Positions 1-14,200 of a DNA stretch of 64,000 nt are shown piece by piece. The DNA is from Gymnogyps californianus (Eukaryota; Chordata; Aves; Accipitriformes; Cathartidae): assembly GCF_018139145.2 (NCBI RefSeq), contig NC_059477.1, positions 33,893,502-33,957,501 of the forward strand. Reading direction: 5' to 3'. Every line of letters starts with the position of its first letter. Position 1 is the first letter of the stretch. Position numbers and translations under genes: made by a program. The notes beneath the pieces are model-generated. The model ran no database searches. It was not told the origin of the DNA and saw only the letters and a program-made list of their open reading frames with translations.

Positions 1-2400
1 TAGTGTATGCTTACATTAAGTGGTCAGGAATAAAGAGCTCTGTTTTTGCAGATTTAAGAGCTTTTTCAGTCTGAAAAAAAGAATTTCACAGATTCTGTTT
101 TTAAAAAAGAGGTAGAAATGAATAAAAGGAAAGAAATGCTACAATCATTTTGTAGATGACCATAGCTTTCCAGGCTGCTCTGGTATATACAACGTAACAG
201 TCTCACAGGTTCTGGAGAAAACAGAAGACCTCACTCTACATGGAAGAAGAGCGTATGTTGGGTCAATATGTTGGTCATGAAGTCAGATCTTCAGTGCTAA
301 CGTTGTACAAATACACAACCGCATTTGATGGCCACACCTCAGCTACCAGAGGACATTTGTCATTATCAAACCATGATTCAAGTTGAGTTTGGTTCAGGAG
401 AGCCAGGGTAGATGTATTAAAGCCTGCTGCTGAAATTCAGGAGAAAAGAGTCATCTGTTACAAGGAGCTTGAATCATGCTCAGCTTGAATGAGATCCAGA
501 CCCAAACCAATAGCCTACCTCCCGTCTTTTGGGAAAATTTAAATCCAGAGCCATGCCTGAATTTTGTGGCCAACTTCACATTCACACTTAAAAGATTTCT
601 GCAAATCCCTCCAAAACCTACTCCAAAAATCTATCGATTAAAACATAACCACTTCCCGCAAGTTTGGTTCAAACTGTAAAGAAACAAACAAACCAAAAGC
701 AGAACCCATAATGCACATCAGGATTTTGTTTTCTTCAGTTTAACCAAATTCTTACTATGTAGTCAAGTAAAGCAGATGGTAGTCACCAGGTGCACTGAGT
801 CAAAATATGCCACATGGGCAGATCAGCACAGCTTATAGCCAACCCTTGAAGTCCCCAAGCCCCTACTTGCTACCACACAGTGACCTGATCTGAGTGTACA
901 CCATGGTATTGAGGCTTCTTGGTCTACGGGAGAAGAGGACGAAGCAGGAAAATGGTTAATACACATGATTTTTCCCTCTATTCTTTTTTTCCTTCCTTTT
1001 TTTTAAACCCTAATGTTAGAATAAGTTGCATGGGCAGAATAGGAATATACAGTTATAATACATGACAATGCAGCAAAATCCTGGACTATGTCAATTACTG
1101 TAGCACCGTATATTTTCATTTTATTCCGTTGGGGAAATATATCATTCAAGTAACAAATCATTTGGACAATGCAGCTACATGGAGAATATCCAATGCATGA
1201 AGACACTCCTTTACAATGAACTGCACACAGAGCGATATGGAAAACAGTATGAAACTGAGGCAAAATTTCCTGGTCTAATTGGTGATACAGTGCTGCCAAA
1301 TGAGTGTCTCTCTAGAACACACTTGTTGGCATAAGTCACCTTCAGAGATCACTTGTGATATTGAAGTTACAAGGGACACAGTTGACTCTCTTCGTAGTAA
1401 CAGTACTCCGAAGCAGTGGAAAAAATCCATCACACCAGCCAAATTGAGTTGGGCAGCAGAAAGTTTAGCACCTGGGAGGAAGAGCTGCTTGGGAAAGTAT
1501 GGGGCAAGGCTGAAAATTGCCTCCAAATTATTTTGTTCAATACTATAAGAGCTGCCCAGTAACATGTGCTAGGCAGCCTTGAATAGATCAGAGCGAAGTC
1601 TTTTTGAAAGGAGGACATTAGCCAAGAAATGCATTTAGGTTATCTTGCAATGACTTCAAAATTAAGACTGAATTATTTTGAATTGTCTGGTTGGAGATTT
1701 TTGAGCGAGTTGGGAGAGAAAAAAGAAGACATAAATAAGGAAGCAAGGGATGGCTTGCAAGTTGGGTTTTTTTACTCACTAGCCCAAATGTAGAGCCAGA
1801 GAAGGGAGACTTCAATTCCCTCCTCTCCCCGGGGGAATGTGGACCTCTGGGTTTTGCTCCTGGGGGAGCTTCTGAGCCCAAAGGCCGGGACAGGGCTGCT
1901 CCCACTGACCTCTTCCCACGCGGGTCTCTTTTGCATAAGTAATTAAACATCTCTGGATGCAGGGAGCTGAATAGGGGTCTTACGCAGGCTCTTCACTGTG
2001 GATAGGTTAGTCTAAGATGGGGCTTTCACCTTGTTGATGAGGCTTGTTTTGTACAGGATACTGAGCCAATGTTTAGCAATGGGGAAAAAAAAAATCCCCA
2101 AGTAGTGGGATATTAGGCTTGAGCATTTCATTTTGGATGGATGACACTTTTCTTCCTCAGCTGACACTGCCAAGAAAGGATCAGTCAATTCCCATAATTC
2201 CTTTAACAATTTTGGCCTTCCATCTCCATTTACCTTCATATCTTTTTATTAAAAAATAGGCAGTCTCATAACTTTTGTTTCTTGAGAGATATGTATGAAT
2301 TGTGAATTACTGAGTTTAATATAGCGTGATTGTCTAAGTCTGTCCATGCTTTCAGAACTTGGTATCCAGGTCTGTATGCAACATGTCAGTTATTTTGCCC
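1..2400. other. AT-rich unique DNA, no gene recognised
   Basis: I see no recognisable exon or repeat family here. Short open frames occur on both strands and overlap one another, as expected by chance. A GC-richer patch at about 1800-1925 contains a few CpGs (CCCGGGGG near 1829, ACGCGGG near 1918) but is too short and CpG-poor to be called a CpG island. Confidence 0.5.
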
Positions 2401-2413
2401 TTTCAGTATCTAC

Positions 2414-2429
2414 TTTTTTTTTTTTTTTT
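2414..2429. repeat. Poly-T tract (T16)
   Basis: This is an uninterrupted run of 16 T. It could be a decayed retroposon tail on the minus strand or simple homopolymer growth. No identifiable element body adjoins it. Confidence 0.85.
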
Positions 2430-4140
2430 GGCTTGTGCAATATATTATTAAAAATTGGGAATGAAATTAATCTATTTTGCAGGCAATAAATTAAACAGAG
2501 ATGACTCTGGAGAAAATGTTGCGCATTATTTTAACCGCAAAATAAATCCCAATGAAGATGACATGTTTTCATATTCAGGCATGTAGACCAGTCAGTGTAT
2601 CTAAAAATACACCCAATCTTTTAATTATATCTAGGCTTTGAGTAGTCATTTCTCTAATGGTAATCAAAATGTTTCCACATGCAGAAAGAAAAGCTTGCAC
2701 CTTTTAAAAAATACTTTTCTTTGAAAAACTAGGTAACCAGCTAACCTGCATTCTCGGATAACCGATGGAAAACGAGCGGCAGGGGCAGGGGCAGGGGCTG
2801 GCTGCGGGAGAAGCAGGCTGTGGGTGAGGGTCGGGGCTGGGCAGCTCTTTGCAAAGGGAGGACTTGGAGGTAAAGTTTCCCTTGTCTTCTTTGCATATGC
2901 ATGTGATGGACCTGGCTGTTGAATCACAGTTTTGCTTTGCTTTCTTAACAGATATCACTGCGTTAATTGTGTGGAAAACTTGGTAGCAGTGTATATAGCA
3001 TATATCCAAACTCTTCTCTTGTAATAAGTTAATAATTTCTTTAAAAGTCCCATTATTTTGTCATTTTCAAGAAAAGGCTCAAAGGTAAAAGTGGATTTTA
3101 ATACGGTTGTGGCGATTCTCCCATAAGTTTTGCGGGTAGAATACCAATATATCTTTCAATGAATACTTATGAGCTGTTGATTAAAAAAAAGTAGTTGCAG
3201 AGCTTGTGGTGCAAGATATGCCTTGCATTTGGGAAGCTGTATAGACATCTTTATATTAAATGTATTCACACCATCTCAAAAGATCATGCTGGAACTGTAA
3301 ATTGTAACCCTCTAGCAAAAGTTTAATGTTTATTTAGAGGGGGCATCTTTCTATTACATTGTTTGAACAGATCTCCTCAGACAATGATCATAACCTCGTT
3401 CCCTTTTCCTTCACACATAGGTTATGATATCTATACTCTTCTTATCGCACGTGACTTTTATGAGCTATCTCCAGCTCTCACCTGATTTTATGCTTGAAGT
3501 CAATAGGGATAACGTGAAGCCCTGAACAAAATGACAGCCTCAGATTTTTGAGAACTACTTGCAATGGTCAAATGTTTGAGCCTGGGCAGGGAGATGTGAT
3601 TTTTTTTTTAATGCACGGTGGCTGCAACCCAGCCGGGTGGAGGGGGGAGCTGGAAGGTCCTCTTTCGGTGTCAGCGCTGCCCTGTGTTATGCCGTGCAAC
3701 TCGTGGGGGGGGGACAGGATCCGTGTGCCCCCGTGTACGGGGGCTTATGGGACCCTTGTTTCTGGGGATCGGATGACCGCTGCACTATGCACAAGGCTTG
3801 TGCTGTCTTGCTGGGCTGCACGATCCCGTTAGGCTGGGGTCTAATTCACTTCCTCTGCTCAATGCCTGATCATGCAAACAGTCCCATCTAAACAAGCTTG
3901 TATTGCTGTTGCTCAGGCAGCCCACGTGCTGCTGAAGTGAATTGCACTCGATACAAAGCTGCCTATATAAAGAGACATATTTTTCCATGCAGAAATATAA
4001 GTCCACGCTGATTTTTCATGCACAATTTAGAATCTTTGCTTTTGAAAATGTGACTTGCGGCTTGCTAATGTAAATATACATATTTTTTCACTCTAAATCT
4101 AAAAGCAGACATTTTCCAAAATACCGTTGGGCAGAAAAGC
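2430..4140. other. Unique DNA with two G-rich patches
   Basis: No gene is recognised. A G-rich patch at 2777-2850 starts with three GGGG runs spaced by CA (2782-2797), followed by an 8-nt gap and GGG, so it is just short of a strict quadruplex motif. A second GC-rich patch at about 3610-3840 includes a run of ten G near 3704. At about 3470-3540 a stretch with GAAGTCAATAGGG weakly resembles the palindromic repeat family seen elsewhere in the window. Confidence 0.45.
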
Positions 4141-4174
4141 TTCATGTCAGATTTGCATGTCAGATTTTTGTTTG

Positions 4175-4195
4175 TTTTTTTTTTTTTTTTTTTTT
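4175..4195. repeat. Poly-T tract (T21)
   Basis: This is the longest homopolymer in the window: 21 T, preceded by TTTGTTTG. Just upstream CATGTCAGATTT occurs twice (around 4143 and 4157), and the second junction forms a perfect octamer core ATTTGCAT at 4151-4158. Slippage or a degenerate retroposon tail could explain the T run. No element body is visible beside it. Confidence 0.85.
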
Positions 4196-4199
4196 ATTG

Positions 4200-5156
4200 A
4201 CAATGTCCTTTAGATCTGTAATTGCTTATAACTTACACATATTATGGAAAGGAGGCTGAAACCTGCATCTAAGCTGTATGTATTACCAAAGATGACCCCA
4301 ACAAAATAATTCAGCAAAAAGTTCGGACATTAAGTTGGTCACTGAATAGCTGTTCCAGCCTATGTAAAACAGCTGCTATCCACTGTATGACCAAGAAAAA
4401 AAAAAATCTGTCCAGCATCCTGATAAACAGATGTTAATACCTAAGCTATTAAAAATTAATAACTCTACCCTTTAAAAATATTTAGGAACATATAAACAGG
4501 TTTTTACAGAAAGCATATTCGGACAAGAAGAAATGCCTCAGCAAGGAGGTAAAAAAGATCTCAGTCTGTACATCTTTGTGTGTATGGGAAAGGCACGTAG
4601 GATCTGGTTCCCAAGCCCAGCAATTCCCTCTCACTCACTGTGCATTTGGTGAACCTGCAAGGGCAGCAATAACAATCCTGTACTACAGAGATTTCAAATC
4701 CTCTTCTATCTAGGTTCTTGTGCTGTGCTCTCATCACTGGGGTTTTGCACCTAGGAAGGGCTAATAGGTACTAATTATGATTATAGCAGCAGCTATTTTT
4801 GCTATACTTAGTATGGTCCCATATGCTTCGGATTCTAGAAGACAAAGGGGACAAATTGAATGATTTTGGATGTGAAATTCATTTGCAGTGCTTTAATTCC
4901 TTAATCTAAGACTAAAGGCTGTATTGGATATGCTGGCCTAAGAGTGAATATGCACTGAGCCTCCTGGGGATTTTGTCTTAAGTGAACTGGCCCCAAAACC
5001 TCAGAAAATAGTAGAAACGAGATTTTTCTTTCCTTTTTTTCCCCTTTTTTTTTGCAGCAGAGTTAAATATAATTTTGCAATCTATTCTGTATACATAAGG
5101 AAATGAAGGGCACGCATAAAGTTACTGCACTTTTGAAAAATGCACACAGTAATGAA
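4200..5156. other. AT-rich DNA, nothing recognised
   Basis: No exon, RNA gene or identifiable repeat is seen. Only short A- or T-runs are present (for example near 4395 and 5030-5055). Confidence 0.45.
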
Positions 5157-5224
5157 GAATCAAATTCTCCACTGAAATAATTCCACTGATTTCAGTGGAG
5201 TTAGGTCAGTAGGGAATTTGATCC
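5157..5224. repeat. Palindromic MITE-like ancient repeat, copy 1
   Basis: The outer arms ATCAAATTCTC (left) and GGGAATTTGAT (right) are near-perfect reverse complements. The centre CCACTGATTTCAGTGG is itself nearly palindromic. The same layout (a GGCCAAATTCT-type arm, a centre of the CCATTGACTTCAATGG type, then the complementary arm) recurs at about 11.2, 22.7, 35.6 and 51.8 kb. I infer a non-autonomous palindromic repeat family of archosaur age. I cannot name it from a database. Confidence 0.55.
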
Positions 5225-7589
5225 TTAACAAACTTGTTCAAAGCCTACTGAAGTTTCATGCTGGAACACATTCACAAACATCTAGCACGTCTTACAAGTG
5301 AAAAATTCATTAATTTGATTAAAATGCTTATATACCATGCTTTCGGCAGATATCTTTTCATATATTCCATAAAGAATTTAGTATAAATTCTTGAAAATTC
5401 TTTGGCAATTGTCTAAAGGCATATAAATAAGAATGTAATACTGCTTCAAGCATGAAAAGAAATGAATTAAAAATCTAAAATTAATGTGGCTAATTCCAAA
5501 TTAAGGTATAGTTTAAAAAATATTTTGCCAGGATAAAACTAAGCTAAGGTTCCATGCTTGTGCACAGTTTCAATTTTTCTCTCTCTCTCTTTTTTTTTGC
5601 TGCAGGCTCAAGCATAATCTTATAATACCAATAAATGAAAAATATGCGTTGAGGGAATCAATATACTGATTGTATGATTTTTTTGAACAAGGTTCATTTT
5701 GTGTTGGCAGATTAATTTGTGTTTTACTTAACATAAAATTGTCTTTAGCCTTAATTCAGAAGTAAATTGCTCTTTTAAGACTTTCGATTTTGTTTTTAAA
5801 TAATTAACAGTGAAAAAGGAACTTTGAAACAGTTCGATTAATTTAACAACAATAGCCTTTTGAGGTATAAATACAACCGCTTGCTCCATTCAAGCAATAA
5901 AATTAGCAATAAACATACAACGTGAAATAGATTTTAGTATGTATCTCAACTGAGGGACGTGCCGTCCTCACTGCAGCAGGAAGACGCTTACACTTTCAAA
6001 GACTAACTAAATCCCAAGAATATTCAGGTTTCCTGAAAAGCCTGTGTTACTGAGCAATAATTTAAATTACAAGTAGCTATTAAAACATAGCAAATGAAAT
6101 GTGGAGAATCCTTCACTTAGGCGTGAGGGGAACAGATTTTTAAAGTTTCTTTTTCTAAAATAGGTTTTGGTTTTTGTTTACCTTCCCCTCGTCCCCCCCA
6201 TAGCGTTCCTATGCAATATATGCATCACAGCTACTTAAAAGTTCGACAGTAAGAGCACAAATGTCAACCAAAGGGCATTATTCAGCATGAAACATCTGCA
6301 CCAAGTTGTGAAATCATGGTAATACTGTAAGGAATAAGCTGAGCAAAAATTCCTGTGTCTAATATTGTTACACAATTTTATGTGATAAATAGCCAGAACA
6401 AATGCTCGTCAGAATTACGTTTTTGTTCTATCTTATTCTGCAAAACTAATTTGTGAATGACCTCAAAGATAGATGATTTGTTAATTTGCAGATGTCTCTC
6501 CACTTTCCTCTCTGTCTCTGGCTGTTTCAGGAGATTATGCATTTACAAACTGTGTGTGCATGTATAAAATATCTCTCTCTTAGGCATTTCTCAATCACTC
6601 ATCGTACCATGTTTAAGTGCTAAATATATGTATTAGGCACACACATGCCCACCCACAAATGCGAGATACATATACATATCTACTAGCTAGACATTCAATT
6701 AAATATGTATTGTAAAAGGCATAAGTGATTTCAAAGATTTGAAGACAACCGTGATGACAGTATATATTACTGTTAAATTCACCAAGGCACATCTGCAAAA
6801 CAGACTAGGGACTTATCTGTAAATCTTTTCTAGGAAGCTAAAGGTAAACATTATTTGTTTGCCAGAACAGTGTAGAAAAAATATTTATGATTTTGAGAAA
6901 CAGTTAGTGAAACATTTGCTGAGGGAGTATTACATTTGCTTTTTAAATGAATTCATCTCAAGTAATCAGGATTTAGTTAAATGGACTAATGCCACTGAAC
7001 GTTTCAGACTGTCATTTGGGGTGTGAACACTGGCACTCAGAGGATACCTTTTAAGCACAATACATTTATGAACTCATTTTTTTTTCCCTGAGGATTAAAA
7101 AAAATAATTTTTATGCACAGTATCAGTGGCCTTGTTTAATAATTTCCTTGCTGCTGCAGCTCACCTTTAGAAAGGATGGAGGGTTTAAGCACATATGGTA
7201 AAAGTTTTAGCCTGGGGGTTTTATTAGAGCAATATTCCTTTTCAGTGCACTGTCCACCATAACAGGTCTTAACCTTTCCTCGCTAGACAGACAAGCAGAG
7301 AAGTACAAAAATGAAACAAGCTATGTTTAGCAGAATTTTTACATACCATAATCTCTTTACCATGGTCAGGCAAGGCTGGAATTTTCGAGATGATCTGTTA
7401 TGGCACGAATCCATTGCAGGACAGAGCTGATTTACAGCTTAGCACCGTTCTCCACTCTTCACTGAGAGTAAGTTAAATGACCCAAGAATAACATTAATAT
7501 GTACTATAACTAGATAGAATGGTGGTCTAAAGGGTGGTCTAAGGCATTAGCTTTCACCCAAGGAAACTCAAGCTCATATATTGCCCAGA
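5225..7589. other. AT-rich DNA, possible conserved noncoding sequence
   Basis: No gene is recognised. A CT-repeat plus T-run at about 5576-5598 ends in TGCTGCAG and looks like a splice acceptor, but all three frames close within about 21 codons. The stretch at about 5700-5940 is very AT-rich with several homeodomain-type TAAT/ATTA cores, and could be a conserved noncoding element. That is inference only. Confidence 0.35.
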
Positions 7590-7725
7590 AATACTAATAA
7601 GGGTCAAGTATTATTACTATTTTAAGAGGTCGACAATGCAGTGAGTTATGGGGTATGATAGCGAAGCAGGGCTCTTCTCCTGCCTTCTATCAGCCCTCTG
7701 GTCTCCCCACTGCAATGTTTTGAAC
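7590..7725 (+). repeat. MIR/L2-like remnant
   Basis: The order of landmarks follows the MIR/L2 3' half: a decayed ATTATTACTATTTTAAGAGGTC segment, then GCAGTGAGTTAT, then AGGGCTC...CTCCTGCC...CAGCCCTCTGGTCTCC. This resembles the 'aggtcacacagtgag...cccagggctcctgactcccagccct' pattern of MIR/L2 in plus orientation. It is heavily diverged, so the assignment is tentative. Confidence 0.35.
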
Positions 7726-10700
7726 AAATCTTGGCTAAAGTCGGACTCATTATTTTGCATGCTGTTTTGTAGCTAACCTGGTTTAAAAACACCTGCTGAC
7801 CAATTTTTTTTGCTTGGTTGGGCCAATCTCATTAATCTCAGCCGAGTCCCACAACAAACTTTTTCTTCCTTTTCTCCCTTTTCTCCCTTTCATTAGGGAA
7901 GTGGCTTCAGAATAAAAAAAAAACAACTTGGGAGAAACTGAAGCTGCAAGTTTAAAATCAAGTTAGTAGGGGCACTAAAATATTTCCTCAGTAACAAGAA
8001 AGATCTGACAAAACAATAAATAGAAAAGTAAGATGTTGAAATTATTTTAAGACAGATGCCTTTTTAAACTGTATTAAGAACACCTATCATGGAGCCTGAT
8101 TCCAGCAGTTCCTCACACAGGAGGTATTTTATCTTCACAACATCTGGCACTGTCAAGGAGGTACAGTTGTAGACCTTACCAGATGCAGACACTCCATACA
8201 TAAAAGTACACTAACAAATCATACCATTAATAGCAGCACAACACAAGTGTTTCTTATACATCCATGAAGAGAACTATTCCATGGCTATGGGAAAACTTAA
8301 AGAAAAAAAGCCACAAAAAACCCCAACAACCCCTAACAGAAATTTCTTGCAATTCCTAAAACATAAAAATAACTCTGAGAGCTTTATTTTCAGCTTTTTT
8401 ATAGATGACTGACAAGAAAGCTTCTTTCTTCAGGGTGAAAAACTCCTTGTCCCATAAATCTGTGTGGTTGACAGATCTAGGTAAATTTGTATCCTTGCTC
8501 AAAGGGATCACTGGTTTTATTCTCTATGGATTTTTCACTCACTCTATTGTGGAAAGTGAGTTGAGGCAGAAAAAAAATTGCTTGATATTTGAAGGAAGGT
8601 TTACATTATTTTATATCATCCACACTGTTCTGTTGTCACTTGGCTTCTTTTATGAACTGTTTAAAACATGATACTATACTACATAGACCTTGCCCGTTTT
8701 TGAATATGTAGTTTGTTCCATACCCTGAAGGTCTTGAGTCCGATATTCCTCTCACGTCCTTGTCTGTTAGTTGGACATAACTACATTCATTCCAACATAA
8801 AACATGAAGGTATTTGGAAGTTATGTATTATATTTATATAAAACACGTGCTATGTTTCCTACTTTAATATTTTATCTTTTTTTTTTTTATTAAGGGGTCT
8901 CTGATATTCTCTCTAATATAAATGAGCAGTCCTCTGTGTTTCAAGTAAGCCTCCCTTGAAGGTAAATCTGAACATAAGTGGCATTAATGTAACTGCCACA
9001 AACCAAGGATTTAGTTTGCATATGTGTCACTTGATCCTCCCCCTTTATATTTCACCAGCAATAATCAATATGCCATAGGACTCATCAGCACTATGCATAG
9101 CACTTACAAGAGGCAGAATTTCTATTTCTGATTCATTTCTCCTCTCGTGAACAAAGCCCCTGCCCTTTTATTAAATGATAAAGTACAATAAATAGGTCTC
9201 AGCTAAGTACTCTTTTAAGATCAAAGCACTGCTCGATGTTTTGTATAATACTATCTTAACAAAATGCACAGAACAGCAGCAAGCCGCAGTCCCAAGGACT
9301 GCTTTTAGTATATATAATACTGCTCCTCTCAAAGCTGGAGTCGTAACATGTTGTCAAGGCCATGTTTTCTATTTCTGCAACATGCTTTAAAATTTAATTT
9401 TCTCCAAAACTTGTGCTGCTTCTTGGAACTGAAGTGATTTTAAGTACATGTGCTGTGTTACGACAGCAGTGATGGTGGTGGTGCACGCTTGGCAGAGGGA
9501 TTAGATATGGGTCAAATGTTTCACCATCTGGATTTACCATGAGCTAAACCTTATTTTTGATACCTGTGTTTAGACTAACTGGAAAGTGATTCCCCCCTCG
9601 TCCTTTCAAAAGTTTTTCTTCTCCTCTCTCTGTGCTGGCGTGGATGTGGAACCGCACTACTTCTACCACCCTGTGGCAATCTCATGCCATGACATACGTT
9701 CAGCTCAGCCTGGGCTTCTGGCAGCGAGCTGGAGTCGTTTACAAAGTTATTTGTCTTCTTGTGATCAATTCTAGGAACAGTTAAAAATTTTTTTGTTTGT
9801 TTTGATGCAAATAATACACACATAGGTGTAGAGTGACAAGATGAGAGCAAATCTTCTGTAAAAGAGATTACTACCGCTAAACTATTTTTGGATGCGTTAA
9901 CTCGAACTATATTAAAATAACTCTTAAATGCTGCAAGGAATAGACTCTGGTTTTGTACCTGAACTATTCATGTATTATAGAGATAGAAGACCTTAAAGAA
10001 AATAACTGGGTAGTACATTAGACGTGTCTATTTGCTTTACTTAACATATCAGGAGATGATGAATACAAAAGTTATCTTGATCAAAAAAGGAAGGTAAATA
10101 CAATTAAAATTTTCTCACTGTATGCACATTTCACAAATTCTCTGAATTTTATATGTAGCAGATGGTGTTCAAACAAATCAAGAAGCTGAAGCTAAAAAAA
10201 ACACACCAATGGAGAAACTCATATATTTCTTCAAACGATAAGATGAACTGCAGATGTTTGTTGAAGAGCACTGCTGACGCAGGCAACCTAAGAAGCAAAG
10301 GCTTAAAAAGAAGAGTCCAGTTGTGTTTAGCACCGGCCAACCACACTAGCTGTCACTGCATGATTTATGAACGTTGCTTGCTAGATTTTATGTCGACAGA
10401 GAAATTGCTATTAAAAAAAGTCTGACCAGTTACCTATGTTAATAGGGAACATGGCAAAATAATAGCTGCAGCATACCTTGCACCCCACTTGCAAGTTTAG
10501 CTTTTCTGGACAGACAGAGATATTTAAGCAGCATAACTCACTTCCATCAATCTTTCAAAGTTTTGACCGACGTGCCTTCATGCTTCTGCATTTTGTCCAC
10601 ATGGTTCTCGGTAGTGCTGCTAAAATACTGTGCTTATCTGACACCTGCAGTCAAATTAATCCCAAGTTAAGCCTGACAAAGTCACTAAAAGGAAAACAGT

Positions 10701-11166
10701 CATCTGTTTAAGAACTTGGGAATCAGACACAAAACCAGCTGCGTGATACGTGGTTAAAAATCATTACTGAACATTTAAAAATTAATTTCAAGATTATACT
10801 TGACAATGTTTACAAAACCTACAATTAACTTGGTGTTTTACTGGGGGAAAGTCGCACCCTTATGTGTCAGTGTTGCCACTCAGAAAATCACATACTCTTA
10901 GAACTTGTTGCAACTTGGCTGTAAATATTTACTCTAGACAGCAGCTTAGTATACAAGGTTACAGCCCAAAAGCAAATATTTCATACCAAGTTTCAAATAT
11001 ATGGATTTTCCCATTTGTAAATGATTTAGGCAGCCTTTCCCCTCCCTTAGAACTGCTAACTCAATCTATAAACATAAATATACCATTTCAGAGGAGAAAG
11101 GATGCAAATTACACATCAGTACAGTAGTCCTCAGGGAGTTTATTATGGGATAATTGGACCAAACAA
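7726..11166. other. AT-rich DNA, no gene recognised
   Basis: There are only overlapping short open frames (for example 8405-8671 plus and 9575-9850 minus) without recognisable protein similarity. No repeat family is identified. Homopolymer runs occur at about 7914 (A) and 8878 (T). Confidence 0.45.
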
Positions 11167-11247
11167 GGGCCAACTTCTGGCCTGATTTACAGTCTCAACA
11201 TGTCTATTGACATCAGCGGAGGTCTAAGGCAAGGAAGAATTTGGCTT
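11167..11247. repeat. Palindromic MITE-like ancient repeat, copy 2 (decayed)
   Basis: The left part GGCCAACTTCTGGCCTGATTTAC and the right end GAAGAATTTGGC flank a centre TCTATTGACATCAGCGGAGG. This keeps the arm-centre-arm arrangement of the other copies but with more mismatches. Confidence 0.4.
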
Positions 11248-14200
11248 TGAGGGGCTGGAAAGAGTTTTAAATTATTCCAGCTTAGCCTCCCTGGGCTAAC
11301 TTCTGCTCTGAAGGGGCACCATTATAAACGCGACTTGCAAGCAACTCGACTTGCTGGCTTCAGATGGGTGTAACTCAGAGCAAGGCTTTGCCTCCTAAAC
11401 GATGCTTACTCATCAATTCTGAGTTTGGCTCCTCTAAACGATTATAACCCTCCACAGATATTGGGTAACATCACCGAGCATGTGTGGTTTTCTTATGTAA
11501 TTCCTTAGGCTGGTTGCAAAGCAGAGCTTCAGGCTAGAGGCCAAGTCACACAGAGTATGAGCAGCTTCAGAAATAACCACCATTCAGGTTTGTTTACTGC
11601 AAGGAGCTCAAGACGGAAACCATCAACTTAAGGAAAAAGAAGTAAGTAACCAGTTCGTGTTAGCGTAGTTTTTATAAACCCTTCCTAAGGTCGCTCATGT
11701 TTCTGTGGGGTTGGGAAGAGGGCGCGGGGGCAGACTAATGAGGCTACTGAATCCTGCATTGCTTGGGGTCTTCTACATTGCGTTTCTGTGTTGCCATTAG
11801 ATTAGTCTGCCCATCTCAGGGTGCATTGGAGATGTTATAAAACACACGGAAAAGTGGGAGGCCAAGGCTGCGATTGTCAGAGGGTGACAGCTCGATACAT
11901 CTGTGGCTGATGCTGGGGATGGCACCACGCTGCAGGGATGAAAGACACCCGGCTATCACTGTGCTCATGTAGCAGTTAGTGAAAGACCATTTTGTAGGGT
12001 TTGCATGGGACTTTTGCACCACCAGTGAACATCCACTCAGCTACAACTCAAACTGGAAGTGACCTAGAGTGACTGTTTCACAGGCCATGACAAATTGCTT
12101 GCAGATTTCAACGCGCATGTCCATATCATTATATCATACATATATCTCAAATCACTGTTTATGTGGTCCCAGAATGGTTAACAGAGACTAAAGGGCAGCA
12201 GTGTCTTCATCTCAGGGTTGATATGAAGTAACAAAGGCATGAAGTCTACCTTTATTTTAAATTAATGGATAGGTCAATGTCTCAAACTTACAGCGAGCAT
12301 TTTTCTCATTTATTTGTGTGCCTTAATTGCCCAAAGTATTTCTCCAGACTTCCAGTAGCTGCTCCCAGCTGCTCTGTGGTTCTGTGATTTTCACTGAATT
12401 TACTGTGGAAACAAACACTGACAGTTGAGTCTGAGTCAGATTTAGGTTCTGCCAGCCGTGGAGTTTATGAATGTACCTAATGACTCAGTTTTCTGCACTT
12501 CTTGAGCAGTGTGCCATCAGAAATGAGAAAGATGTTTACAGCGTAGTTATGGTTATTGTTAAACACAGGAAATATTTGCAAGCATGTCTTAAAAACTCTA
12601 GGAGGGTGCCTGGATCTACCCTATAGATGGGGTGTTTCTGTCAGTCCGTACCAACTGCACAGGAGCATAGGTCTGTACTTATCTTCTTTAGACATTCAGT
12701 GGCAGCAGTGGGAGTCATCGGGTGGTGGACTGGCTGGAGACAATTAAATCTGGTGTGCAATGGGATTATCCTACATGCTTTTTGATAAATTTGATATCCA
12801 GTTAAAAGCTAAAATTCATTCCAAAAAATGCTTCATATGACAGGATTGGAATCTCTGCTGTGTGCACTTATACTGTTGCCCGCCTGGAGATTTTCCTTTG
12901 CTTGAGTGTGTCTACCTGTGAGTGTCTCTTGTGCCTTGTCCTATACCTCTTCAGGGCAAAAGATTTCTTTTTGTTTTCTGTTTGCGTAGGACTTCAGAAA
13001 ATGGGATACTGGTCCAGTTAAAAGAATAGCCCTCAGTTCTCCCAAGGGTATGGGTGATGTTATTGCTAGGGGATACAGTAATAGCAGAGAGGTATAAAAA
13101 CTCACCTTCAAGGAATGCAAAATATGCAAAAGTGACTTAGATACAGCTACAGCTTCGAGTATACTTTCCTCTCCCTTGCTTTCTTTGCTGGAGAATGTGA
13201 TGCCAAGTTGCTTTTCTGCCTGAGACTGTGTGAACGCTCGTTTTCAACCTACTTCTGCGGGACACGCACATGGCAGAATCTGACTTCACAAACTCTTACC
13301 ATCCTTGGTAATGTCATTCCTTTGATAAGTCACCATATTAGATACCTTGCCTGCATTTTGTATGTCATTAGAACTTCGATTAAGAAAAGTCATAAATATA
13401 AATAAAGTATTATGCTATCCTAGCAAGCTGCAACGGCATCTGTTTAGTCCCTGAAAGTGTTCACATAATAAACAGTGCTGTAAAACTATTGTTGGTAATG
13501 CCTGTGTTATTCTTGCTCCTGATAAATGCACTATTGAAATAAACTAGCTCTCCTAGCATTAATGATCATTTGATTAAAGAAATCTTTCTAGTTAACATTT
13601 TGTAACAATGTAATAAGTAACTTTCAATTAGATTTTTCTATATGTGGAGAAAATGTGCAATGAATAAATCAGTAAAGACTACATAATGGAAGCCTATTAG
13701 TAGGGTGAATATATTCTTGCAACTCAAATTTCTATACCACTTTAGTATTATCTTCTATCAGAAGAGAAGGTACAATTACCAATTTTATCTTATCTTAGGC
13801 TTGTTATTAAAGAGTAGTAAAGGAAACTTCATTCCAGAAGCTATAATGTGATTTTTGATTAATGGTGGGATTTTTATGTGACAAGAATATTTCTCCTAGG
13901 CAAAGTATGCACATGTATCTTTGCCTGAACTGACTTGTTTCTGGCAGGCTCTTCACTGACAGAAAGTTTGCTTCTCTATAAACATATGTATTTTTCTGTA
14001 TGTATAGCAGATTTAAGTGTACAGGATCTAAACCAGTCTGAACTGAATCTATGCTACATGAAAGGACTTAAGCCTTTACTTCACATTTTAATCTATTTAA
14101 CAAGACTCACTAAACAATAAACACCTTCCACTTTATCTTACGAAATGTCAAAGTTGCAAAGGGAAATGTTACAAATATGAGCAAAATTAATCATCACTTG

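Noticed and set aside
1800..1930. Possible CpG island or promoter
   Set aside because: GC-rich for about 125 bp only, with few CpGs and no TATA or exon nearby.
5576..5604. Splice acceptor-like CT/T tract ending TGCTGCAG
   Set aside because: All frames after it close within about 21 codons and no partner exon is visible. Simple repeat is the better reading.
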